Below, in pieces: positions 40,062-48,178 of a stretch of 64,000 nt of DNA. Every line of letters begins with the position of its first letter. The stretch's first letter is position 1. The stretch spans positions 62,001-126,000 of the forward strand of contig VXLL01000011.1 in NCBI GenBank assembly GCA_009841615.1. The letters run 5' to 3'. A program made the translations under genes and the position numbers. The notes below the pieces were generated by a model. The model did no database searches. It was not told the DNA's origin and saw only the letters and a list, made by a program, of their open reading frames with translations. This stretch comes from Gammaproteobacteria bacterium. GTDB lineage: Bacteria; Pseudomonadota; Gammaproteobacteria; Pseudomonadales; Azotimanducaceae.

Positions 40062-41849
40062 TTAGTACTCTCTCTTGATCGGTTGAAAGGGTTCCATTGT
40101 TTCGGGGCTAAAGTTCACCGCACGCTTCGTGATCGATTTGTCGGGAGCAAAATACAGTGAGTGACACAACCAATTATCGTCGTCTCGCTCGGTGTAGTCG
40201 ACTCGCGCGTGTGCACCTCTACTCTCCTTTCGTGCTGCCGCAGCGATTGCAGTAGCTTCGGCAACTTCAAGTAAATTATCAAGTTCTAATGCTTCGATTC
40301 TGGCAGTATTGAATATTCTAGTCTTGTCTTCAAGATACGCGTGCTGTACACGATCGCGTAATTCGGCAAACACGGAAATCGCTGCCTGCATGTTCTGCTC
40401 CGATCGAAATACGCTGAAATTCATTTGCATGGTTTTTTGAAGTTCAGATTTCAACGTCGCCGGGTGCTCTCCTTCCGACGACTCGTCCCAACGACGAATC
40501 CGAGCTATTGCAGGCTCGTAATCCGTGGTCGACGGTGCGCGGTAACTCACCCCCTGTTCGAGCGTTTCTCGAATATGTAATCCTGCGGCGCGACCAAAGA
40601 CTACCAAGTCCAGTAGAGAATTTCCACCGAGGCGGTTTGCCCCATGAACAGACACGGATGCTACTTCGCCCACAGCATAGAGTCCCTCGACCATCTGATC
40701 GTGCCCTTCTATTTGCGTAACCGCTTGACCGGAAACTGCTGTGGGTACTCCCCCCATCATGTAATGACAAGTTGGTACGACCGGTATCGGTTCAACCACC
40801 GGGTCGACAAGCGCGTAGGCACGAGATAGTTCCAAAATACCGGCTAATCTAAGTTCCAATGTGTGTTTACCTAAATGATCGAGTTTCAAGAAAACGTGAT
40901 CTTTATCGGGACCGCATCCTCGTCCTTCTTGAATTTCGATGATCATAGATCGTGAAACGACGTCGCGACTGGCCAAGTCTTTTGCTGAAGGGGCATACCG
41001 TTCCATAAAACGTTCCCCTTGTGCATTAACCAAATAACCGCCTTCTCCACGACAGCCCTCGGTAACCAGCACTCCGATTGGATAAATACCCGTTGGGTGG
41101 AATTGCCACATTTCTATGTCTTGTACGGGGACTCCGCTCCGAAGTGCCATAGCAATGCCGTCTCCCGTGTTCATGAGCGCATTTGTCGTACTAGCGTAAA
41201 TACGACCAGCACCCCCTGTTGCGAGCAGTGTAGCCTTTGCCTGCACCAACACAGTTTCGCCGCTCTCAATGTTTATCGCAACCACTCCACAGATCACGCC
41301 ATCCTGATTCCGTACTAAATCGACAGCAAACCACTCATTCAAAAATGTCGTGCGAGCTTTGACATTCGCTTGATAGAGTGTGTGTAGTAGTGCGTGTCCA
41401 GTTCGATCAACCGCGGCACAAGTCCGCGCTGCTTGTCCCCCCTTACCAAAATCCTTTGATTGTCCTCCAAAAGGCCGTTGATAAATTCGACCGGTCTCGG
41501 TTCGAGAAAACGGCAAACCCATGTGCTCTAGTTCATAAACCACTTCCGGCCCAACCTTACACATGTATTCAATAGCGTCCTGATCGCCGATGAAGTCCGA
41601 CCCCTTGACCGTGTCATACATGTGCCAACGCCAGTTATCATCAGGATCATCGCTACCGATCGCGCAAGTGATACCGCCTTGTGCAGAAACCGTGTGTGAA
41701 CGAGTTGGAAACACTTTGGACATCACCGCGGTATGAAAGCCACTCTCGGCAAGGGGAAGACTCGCACGTAAACCAGCACCGCCGCCACCGACAACTACGG
41801 CATCAAATTGCAGTGTTCTTATAGGTTGAGACACCAAGGATACTACCAA
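40062..41849 (-). CDS. sdhA: SdhA, succinate dehydrogenase flavoprotein
   Basis: FAD-bearing catalytic subunit, 595 residues (E. coli 588). FAD loop [20 protein letters not shown], the flavinylated histidine in [16 protein letters not shown], and active-site segments [20 protein letters not shown] and [13 protein letters not shown] (here [18 protein letters not shown]). It overlaps the sdhD stop by seven bases. Confidence 0.97.
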   Translation of the reverse strand: MVVSLVSQPIRTLQFDAVVVGGGGAGLRASLPLAESGFHTAVMSKVFPTRSHTVSAQGGITCAIGSDDPDDNWRWHMYDTVKGSDFIGDQDAIEYMCKVGPEVVYELEHMGLPFSRTETGRIYQRPFGGQSKDFGKGGQAARTCAAVDRTGHALLHTLYQANVKARTTFLNEWFAVDLVRNQDGVICGVVAINIESGETVLVQAKATLLATGGAGRIYASTTNALMNTGDGIAMALRSGVPVQDIEMWQFHPTGIYPIGVLVTEGCRGEGGYLVNAQGERFMERYAPSAKDLASRDVVSRSMIIEIQEGRGCGPDKDHVFLKLDHLGKHTLELRLAGILELSRAYALVDPVVEPIPVVPTCHYMMGGVPTAVSGQAVTQIEGHDQMVEGLYAVGEVASVSVHGANRLGGNSLLDLVVFGRAAGLHIRETLEQGVSYRAPSTTDYEPAIARIRRWDESSEGEHPATLKSELQKTMQMNFSVFRSEQNMQAAISVFAELRDRVQHAYLEDKTRIFNTARIEALELDNLLEVAEATAIAAAARKESRGAHARVDYTERDDDNWLCHSLYFAPDKSITKRAVNFSPETMEPFQPIKREY

Positions 41850-42205
41850 ATAATGATGAATCCCAGTACAAAATACACGACGATCAAGGAAGTTACTCCA
41901 AATTGATAGACCAACCGCAGTACAGTTGCAAACTTGCCAATGTGATGCTCATTCAAATAGTCCGTACCTACAGTCCACATGCCAATCCACGCGTGGATTC
42001 CCCACGACAACAACGTCAGGGTGCCAATAATTAACATCGCGGGAGATCGCATAAAAGTGAGCCATTGTGCGTAATCAAGACTGGGGTGTGCTAACACAAA
42101 CCAAACAATGCACCCAACGTACACAGTTAACACGACAGCGGACACTCGTTGAAGGAGAAAGTCTGCTACACCGCTACGAGAAAAACTCGTGGCGTTTACA
42201 ACCAA
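41843..42205 (-). CDS. sdhD: SdhD, succinate dehydrogenase membrane anchor
   Basis: Hydrophobic anchor that binds haem b and quinone, three membrane spans. The start is taken as TTG at 42205, which gives 120 residues opening [25 protein letters not shown] sits seven bases upstream and the gene then overlaps the sdhC stop. A frame open to 42244 would add residues translated inside sdhC. Haem/quinone residues fall in [17 protein letters not shown]. Confidence 0.88.
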   Translation of the reverse strand: MVVNATSFSRSGVADFLLQRVSAVVLTVYVGCIVWFVLAHPSLDYAQWLTFMRSPAMLIIGTLTLLSWGIHAWIGMWTVGTDYLNEHHIGKFATVLRLVYQFGVTSLIVVYFVLGFIIIW

Positions 42206-42573
42206 AACCAAACTCCGATAGCCAAAGAAAGAACCACAGAGCAAACGAGCACTAGTAAGGCACTTGCTCTACCTATTTTCAAAGAATCGCCAATATGCAA
42301 GTCCATCAATAGATGACGAAGACCCGCAACAATGTGATAGCCCAAGAGTGAAAGAGTGAACCATAGAACTATCGAATGTAAGGGGTTATCAAGTGTGGCT
42401 TTTAAGTTTGAGAACGATGCTTCCGACTCCAGCGATAGCCACAGTATCCACAACAAATAAAACGATGCTCCAAATAGCGCTACCCCGCTCACCCGATGCA
42501 GAATCGATACTACAGCGACAATGGGAAATCGGATCGCGAAGAGATTTAAAAAAACTGGTCGAGTACTCTTCAT
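42196..42573 (-). CDS. sdhC: SdhC, succinate dehydrogenase cytochrome b556 subunit
   Basis: First gene of the sdh-suc operon, 125 residues with three membrane spans. It opens MKSTRPVFLNLFAIRFPIVAV and has SILHRVSGVALFG and LSLLGYHIVAGLRHLLMDLH, the latter carrying the haem-ligand histidine. There is no good ribosome binding site before its ATG; a 32-codon reading frame ends three bases upstream and might couple translation. Confidence 0.94.
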   Translation of the reverse strand: MKSTRPVFLNLFAIRFPIVAVVSILHRVSGVALFGASFYLLWILWLSLESEASFSNLKATLDNPLHSIVLWFTLSLLGYHIVAGLRHLLMDLHIGDSLKIGRASALLVLVCSVVLSLAIGVWFWL

Positions 42574-42576
42574 CGG

Positions 42577-42675
42577 CTAATCGGAGAACAAGCGGTGGGA
42601 TTCAAGCTCACCGCGCACTCGTTTAAGAACGCGTGAACCTTGGACTTGTTTTATAACGGTGGGTTGAGACGACAT
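42577..42675 (-). CDS. Possible 32-codon leader frame before sdhC
   Basis: A short frame starting ATG at 42675 after CGAGGA (spacing about four) and ending TAG three bases before the sdhC start. It encodes a basic peptide (MSSQPTVIKQVQGSRVLKRV as its first part). No family is recognised. It might serve translational coupling to sdhC or be chance. Confidence 0.25.
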   Translation of the reverse strand: MSSQPTVIKQVQGSRVLKRVRGELESHRLFSD

Positions 42676-43007
42676 TATTCCTCGTAATTTTAGTGTGTGC
42701 GTCAACCTTGCATATCGTCTATCCTACAATCTTCATCAAACCAAGTAATCTGGAGTCTATGTTTGCTACATCGTTTATGCCTTATATCGAACAATGAATT
42801 CATGCATCTTCTTAGACATCAGACAGCTACTAAACTCTAGCTGTAGTACGCCGATTGTCGCCGTGAAGCAGATTTGTGTTTATAGAAGTACGCGATTCAA
42901 AATGATTGCATGAAAAAATTCTTACATATGGCTACAGTGTAAACTCTAAGGTGAAATCAGATTGACTTCCGCTTCTCTGATTCTCCGTAATTCGCAGTGC
43001 CGTTACA
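42676..43007. other. Divergent promoter region between sdhC and the MMPL gene
   Basis: About 330 bases without a supported gene between the sdh-suc operon (minus) and the RiPP-cluster operon (plus). On minus TTGACG near 42700 could be a -35 element for sdh, but no -10 is well spaced. On plus TTGCAT near 42908 and TACAGT near 42933 are weak candidates. AT-rich tracts are present. No clear operator was found by eye. Confidence 0.35.
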
Positions 43008-45350
43008 GTGAACTCCCCAAAAGCTCCTAAACGCCAATGGGCAAAACAGTATGCTGAACGTTTGCTTTCAGCTCGCTGGATTGTCGTTCTAGTCACGGTA
43101 GCTTTGGTGATCGTGGCATCTCTCGGTGTTTTACGACTTGGATTCGAGGCAGACTACAAGATATTCTTTGACGAAGACAACCCCCAGTTAATAGCGTTGG
43201 AGACGTTGGAACAGACCTATGGGAAGAGCGAAAACGTCGCATTCCTAATCGTACCCGATGACGGGAATGCTACTTCAGAAAACGCTTTGTCGGCAATCGT
43301 GTGGCTGACGGATGAGGCATGGAAAACGCCCTATTCAAGACGTGTCGATTCCCTTGCGAACTTTCAATACACGACCGCAGATGGGGACGATTTGTATGTT
43401 AGAAACCTGATCGAACGGGATGAAATATCTCGCCCACAGGCTCAGGCTCATGTACGATCAATTGCTCTGTCAGATCCACGGATTGAAGGTAGTATGCTGG
43501 CGCGAAACGGAGATGTCACAGTCGTAAACGTCACAGTTGAACTACCGGACCTATCTGGTACCGACCTTCTCAAGCCTGTGGCAGAAGTCGCTAACTTCGC
43601 AAGAGATCTTGCAGAGAAAACAGAAGAACGTTTTTCCAACCTAGACATTCGAGTTGTTGGCACGATTATGGTCAACCAAACGTTTGTGGCGGCATCTCTG
43701 GATAGCCAACTGATATTCTTCCCTGCGAGTCTGCTACTGATGGCTCTGATCTTGGGAGTGCTCACTCGAGGTATGTCTGGAGTGTTCGCGACCGGTATGG
43801 TCATGGTATTTTCTGTTTTAGCCGCTATGGGTATAGGAGGCTGGTTTGGTCTACCGTTTTCCCCGCCGTTAATGCCAGTACCAACTATCGTTCTGATGAT
43901 CGTGGTCGCAAACTGCGTACACCTGCTGGTTACTACACAGAATCGCATGCGAGCCGGGGACTCCAAGCACGACGCGATCGTCGAGTCGATTCGGTTGAAC
44001 CTACACCCAGTATTCTTAGCAAGCCTTACGACGACACTCGGCTTCCTTAGTATGAATTTTTCCGAGGTGCCGCCATACCGACACTTAGGCATGTTTGTAG
44101 CGTTTGGTATTATGGTTTCGTTCGTCCTATCTGTTACGTTCTTGCCTGCGGTTCTATCGATTCTGCCTTTCGGCGCGCGAAAGCAAAATCAAACGTCCCG
44201 TACCTTTTCAGTGAAGAGATTAGCAGATGTCGTACTTCGGTACAGAAAAGTACTGTTCTGCGTTTGGTTAATCATCGTACCTGCCATGATTCTGGCAATC
44301 ACGCGTAATGACCTGAACGATGTCTTAGTTCACTTCTTCAACAAAAGCGTTGAATTTCGACAGGATACAGATTTCATGGACGAACGTTTAAGTGGCAACA
44401 CCCTACTTGAATACTCGCTAGAAGCTACTACCGTCGGAGGAGCTACCAATCCGAACTTTCTACAAGATGTCGAGAACTTTGCAGAGTGGTACCGCAATCA
44501 GCCCGCGGTGCGACATGTGTCGACTATTACGGATACCTTTAAACAACTCAACAAAAGCATGCACGGCGATGATCCGGCAATGTACCAGATTCCAGATAGT
44601 CAAGAATTAGCCGCCCAGTACCTCCTACTTTATGAACTATCTCTGCCCCAGGGGTTAGATCTAAACAATCAAATTGATCGATCCCGTACAGCGACTAGAG
44701 TCTCGGTGTCCGCAGAAACTTTGAACTCCAAAGATCTTCTCGAAATTAACACCCGAGCGGAGACATGGTTGCAAGAAAATGCGCCACATGTATCGGGAGT
44801 CTCGGGCACGGGACCATCGACACTGTTCGCATACATCGGGCAACGCAACATTCAGACGATGCTAATCGGTACAGTAATCGTGCTTCTTGCGATTTCTGCA
44901 ATCCTCTTAGTCGCACTACGATCGTTACGAATCGGTTTAGTCAGTATTGTTCCTAATCTAACACCGGCGATTCTCGGATTCGGTGTGTGGGGCTTGACCG
45001 TCGGACAGGTTGGGCTTGCACTTTCGGTGGTTGTGGCGATGACTATAGGAATTGTCGTTGACGATACCGTGCATTTTTTGGGCAAGTATCTCCGAGCACG
45101 GCGAGAGTTAAATTTCGGCCCTGAAGCTGCTGTACGTTACTCGTTCGATACCGCTGGCCGAGCCCTTCTGACCACGACGTTTGTATTAGTGGCTGGGTTT
45201 TTGATTTTCGTGTTTTCGCCTTTTGTCCCGACGGCACAGGTGGGTATCTTGACAGCGCTGATCATCGGTTTTGCACTTGTCGCTGACCTTACACTCCTAC
45301 CCGCACTATTGCTGTGGGTTGATAGCGACAGTAAGAGTGTTCGAAAGTAA
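43008..45350 (+). CDS. MMPL/RND-family exporter
   Basis: A 780-residue inner-membrane transporter of the MMPL (RND superfamily, hopanoid/lipid exporter-like) type. An N-terminal span (about 27-50) is followed by a large periplasmic domain and a block of five or six spans (about 225-390). This layout repeats with a span near 410 and a second domain and span block (about 620-770). RND-like signatures are FFDEDNPQLIALETLEQTYG after the first span and MTIGIVVDDTVHFLGKYLR in the second block, the latter with the acidic pair used for proton coupling. Start is GTG at 43008 without a clear binding site. It opens the RiPP cluster. Elsewhere such exporters often pair with a LolA-like protein and a beta-barrel, which here lie 14 kb downstream. 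Confidence 0.85.
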   Translation: MNSPKAPKRQWAKQYAERLLSARWIVVLVTVALVIVASLGVLRLGFEADYKIFFDEDNPQLIALETLEQTYGKSENVAFLIVPDDGNATSENALSAIVWLTDEAWKTPYSRRVDSLANFQYTTADGDDLYVRNLIERDEISRPQAQAHVRSIALSDPRIEGSMLARNGDVTVVNVTVELPDLSGTDLLKPVAEVANFARDLAEKTEERFSNLDIRVVGTIMVNQTFVAASLDSQLIFFPASLLLMALILGVLTRGMSGVFATGMVMVFSVLAAMGIGGWFGLPFSPPLMPVPTIVLMIVVANCVHLLVTTQNRMRAGDSKHDAIVESIRLNLHPVFLASLTTTLGFLSMNFSEVPPYRHLGMFVAFGIMVSFVLSVTFLPAVLSILPFGARKQNQTSRTFSVKRLADVVLRYRKVLFCVWLIIVPAMILAITRNDLNDVLVHFFNKSVEFRQDTDFMDERLSGNTLLEYSLEATTVGGATNPNFLQDVENFAEWYRNQPAVRHVSTITDTFKQLNKSMHGDDPAMYQIPDSQELAAQYLLLYELSLPQGLDLNNQIDRSRTATRVSVSAETLNSKDLLEINTRAETWLQENAPHVSGVSGTGPSTLFAYIGQRNIQTMLIGTVIVLLAISAILLVALRSLRIGLVSIVPNLTPAILGFGVWGLTVGQVGLALSVVVAMTIGIVVDDTVHFLGKYLRARRELNFGPEAAVRYSFDTAGRALLTTTFVLVAGFLIFVFSPFVPTAQVGILTALIIGFALVADLTLLPALLLWVDSDSKSVRK

Positions 45351-45417
45351 CTGCTGAAAACCCCACCAATTAAAATTTCAAGTGTTCGCTTTTTTTGCGA
45401 GGTAACGAAGTAGCAAC

Positions 45418-45966
45418 GTGTTCAACAACCCCCTTGAATCCTTTCACAACACTGTTGCTGAAGCGAAAGCGGAACGGGAACAACTCGACCGACTGTTAAC
45501 CGTATCTTCTCCCCGAGAACTTTTGCTGTTAGTCCTCGTGTTAGTTCTACTAGCTACTCTCATCGTTTGGCTAGTGTTCGGAGTCCTTGACCGGAACATT
45601 TCCGCGAACGCTACCGTGCTTGAACATTCAATCACTGCCGATAGCTCAAACCAAGCCGTACGAATGGAAGCAAGGTTGAGTACCGAATTTGGTCCAACCG
45701 TCAAGGCTGGAATGTCTGTATTGATTAAACCACTGAAAGGTCAAGGAAACACTGCGACAATACAAGGAAATATTCGATCGATTCTGTCTTTAGATATAGC
45801 AGAAGAGGTATCTGTTGCGGGTCGTGCCCCATTAACGACCAAACTTTTGCAGATTACGGTCGATCCAGACGTCGATCTTTCATCCTACTCTGGTTCCGAG
45901 TGTCGTCTGATCATCCAACTTGGACGACTGTCCCCACTCGAGTTGATCGGAAAAACACTGCTTTAA
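45418..45966 (+). CDS. Shortened HlyD-like NHLM secretion protein
   Basis: A 182-residue protein like the N- and C-terminal ends of NHLM bacteriocin secretion proteins (HlyD family). It opens with a cytoplasmic helix and the family's LDRLLTVSSPRELLLLVLVL run, then one membrane span (about 33-58), then a beta-rich domain with VKAGMSVLIKP, and ends SPLELIGKTLL. The coiled-coil hairpin and lipoyl halves found in full adaptor proteins are absent, so it cannot reach an outer-membrane channel in the usual way. Start is GTG at 45418. It is directly followed by the peptidase/ABC gene, one base after its stop. Confidence 0.75.
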   Translation: MFNNPLESFHNTVAEAKAEREQLDRLLTVSSPRELLLLVLVLVLLATLIVWLVFGVLDRNISANATVLEHSITADSSNQAVRMEARLSTEFGPTVKAGMSVLIKPLKGQGNTATIQGNIRSILSLDIAEEVSVAGRAPLTTKLLQITVDPDVDLSSYSGSECRLIIQLGRLSPLELIGKTLL

Positions 45967-45967
45967 T

Positions 45968-48178
45968 ATGGCTTCGCGCTCGACTCAGACTACAAGCCAA
46001 GAGTCTGTTCTTCGTTCAAAAAAGCAAAAGATAACTACTCCAGTTCTTTTGCAAATGCACGCTACGGAGTGTGGTGCTGCATGTTTAGGAAGTGTGTTAG
46101 CTTATTTCGGACGATGGGTTCCACTTACGCAATTACGGGAAAAGTGTGAAGTTAGCCGAGACGGAAGCAGTGCGGCAAGTATTGTGCGAGCAGCCCGACA
46201 CTACGGCCTTGACTGTAAGGGTCTGAGCGTAAAGGCCGATCTGTTAAAAAACCTTACTCTGCCGCTCGTCCTGTTCTGGCAGTTTAGTCACTTCGTCGTG
46301 CTAGAAGGTATTACGGAACGACACTATTATTTGAACGATCCAGCTTCAGGAAGACGGAAACTCACAAAGGAAGAATTTGTAAAAGGTTATAGCGGAATTG
46401 CGCTTAAATTAAACCCAAGCGAAGACTTCACACCCGGTGGAGAGTGGCCAAACCTTTTCTTACAACTGAAGAGTTTTCTCTCCGGAGCATGGCGAATACT
46501 TACAGGAGTGTTGGCTTGTGCCCTGATGATAACACTGTTAGCTCTTGTGATACCGGTGTCGTTGACTGTATTCGTGGATGAAGTGATGCATAGCTTCGGG
46601 GCTTGGTTCGGTGTTGTGGTCGCGCTTCTCGCCGCTGGTGTATTGATATATGCGTTAACCTGGTTGAAACACCGATTGCTTGAACAACTATCGGTAAGGA
46701 TATCGGTGAATGGATACAACGAGAGTTTGACCAAACTCTTACGATTGCCGCTTGAGTTTTTTGCGCACCGGCAGGTTGGCGATTTGACAGACCGAGTGTC
46801 TACGATCGATCGAATCGCGAAGAATCTTACGACAGAGTTCCTAGTACTTCTCATTGATATGGCAATGAGTGTAGTACTTCTGATCACGATGCTGCTCTTT
46901 AACGTGATTCTCTCTATGGTAGTTTTACTGCTCGCTTTGCTCCACGCGTCGCTGACTTATATTCTCAACCACAAACAGTCGATTCAGAGTCAAGCGATGA
47001 GACGTGAGCAAGGACTACTACTCGCCATCGGTATGCAGATGCTAAGCCACGCCGAAAATCTTCGCATGACTGGCGCGGATGATCGGTTTTTTGCTCGTTG
47101 GAGTGGGCAACAAGCACGAGAACTCCAAGCGCGGCAACTAAATTCCGAATTGAGTGCAGTGAATTCTGCACTTCCAGGTCTTATTTCAGTTTGGCGAAGT
47201 GCTGCGGTCCTCACAATCGGCGGTTTTCTCGTTATTTCTGGCGAAATGACACTAGGAGTCTTAGTTGGGTTTTACTTCTTAGCCGAGATGTTTTTAGATC
47301 CTATTGGCCGCTTTATGGAATTTGCCGATAAACGACAAACACTTGAAATCGATCTACAGCGATTACAAGACATTTCAAATACGACAGAAGACCCAATATT
47401 CAGCCGGCGAAGTCCCGAATCCGTTGCAATCCCCACGTTTAAGGGTAGATTTCAGTTAACAGGTCTGGTTGAGTTGCGTAATGTGACTTTCGGGTATAAC
47501 AAGAGCCGTCCTCCCTTGCTCAAAGATTTCAACCTCACGATCAAACCCGGGCAACGGGTCGCGGTGGTCGGAACTAGTGGATCTGGAAAGTCGACGTTGC
47601 TGCGCCTAATATCAGGAATCAGTCATCCGTGGTCGGGAGAGATTTTGTTTGACGGTCATTTGAGAGATGAAATTCCAGAGGAGGTTCTTCGAAGGTCAAT
47701 ATCGGTCGTGAACCAGGAGGCGATGCTCTTTGCCGCGACCGTAAGGGACAATATTACCCTTTGGAATCCTGCTGTTTCTGATGAAATCATAGTTTCCGCG
47801 ACTCGAGACGCATGCATTCACCACGATATCTTGGTCCGTCCCCACGGTTATTCGACGGTAGTCGAGGACGGCGGCGCGAATTTCAGTGGCGGTCAGAGAC
47901 AACGATTAGAAATCGCACGAGCTTTGGTTGGTAATCCTACCTTGCTTTTTCTAGATGAAGCGACAAGTTCGCTTGACGCAGCGACCGAAGAGTCAGTGGA
48001 TGATAGTTTACGACGAAGGGGAGTCACATGTTTCATCATCGCGCATCGGCTCAGTACCGTCCGTGATTGCGACGAAATCATCGTACTCGAAAAAGGCGCA
48101 GTTGTGCAACGGGGTACGCACGACGAGATGATCGCCGATAGAGATGGCACCTACTACAAGCTAGTTAGGTCGGGTTGA
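45968..48178 (+). CDS. C39 peptidase/ABC exporter of the NHLM type (ABC1)
   Basis: A 736-residue peptidase-containing exporter that cuts the leader from a RiPP precursor and pumps out the core. The N-terminal C39 domain has the catalytic Cys35 in LLQMHATECGAACLG, His108 in SHFVVLEG and Asp124 in LNDPASGRR. Six membrane spans occupy about 155-440. The ATPase has Walker A GTSGSGKSTLLRL (about 535), signature FSGGQRQRLEIARAL and Walker B LLFLDEATSSLD. All catalytic residues look intact. It overlaps the next ABC gene by one base (TGATG). The expected cleavage site, after Gly-Gly or Ala-Gly, fits the SAG in the precursor at 58496-58747. Confidence 0.93.
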   Translation: MASRSTQTTSQESVLRSKKQKITTPVLLQMHATECGAACLGSVLAYFGRWVPLTQLREKCEVSRDGSSAASIVRAARHYGLDCKGLSVKADLLKNLTLPLVLFWQFSHFVVLEGITERHYYLNDPASGRRKLTKEEFVKGYSGIALKLNPSEDFTPGGEWPNLFLQLKSFLSGAWRILTGVLACALMITLLALVIPVSLTVFVDEVMHSFGAWFGVVVALLAAGVLIYALTWLKHRLLEQLSVRISVNGYNESLTKLLRLPLEFFAHRQVGDLTDRVSTIDRIAKNLTTEFLVLLIDMAMSVVLLITMLLFNVILSMVVLLLALLHASLTYILNHKQSIQSQAMRREQGLLLAIGMQMLSHAENLRMTGADDRFFARWSGQQARELQARQLNSELSAVNSALPGLISVWRSAAVLTIGGFLVISGEMTLGVLVGFYFLAEMFLDPIGRFMEFADKRQTLEIDLQRLQDISNTTEDPIFSRRSPESVAIPTFKGRFQLTGLVELRNVTFGYNKSRPPLLKDFNLTIKPGQRVAVVGTSGSGKSTLLRLISGISHPWSGEILFDGHLRDEIPEEVLRRSISVVNQEAMLFAATVRDNITLWNPAVSDEIIVSATRDACIHHDILVRPHGYSTVVEDGGANFSGGQRQRLEIARALVGNPTLLFLDEATSSLDAATEESVDDSLRRRGVTCFIIAHRLSTVRDCDEIIVLEKGAVVQRGTHDEMIADRDGTYYKLVRSG

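Noticed and set aside
43448-44092. Minus-strand frame of about 214 codons
   Set aside because: Antisense shadow of the MMPL gene, with Arg/Thr/Ser-rich composition typical of a shadow.
46387-46887. Minus-strand frame inside the C39/ABC gene
   Set aside because: Shadow frame; the plus-strand protein has full catalytic motifs.
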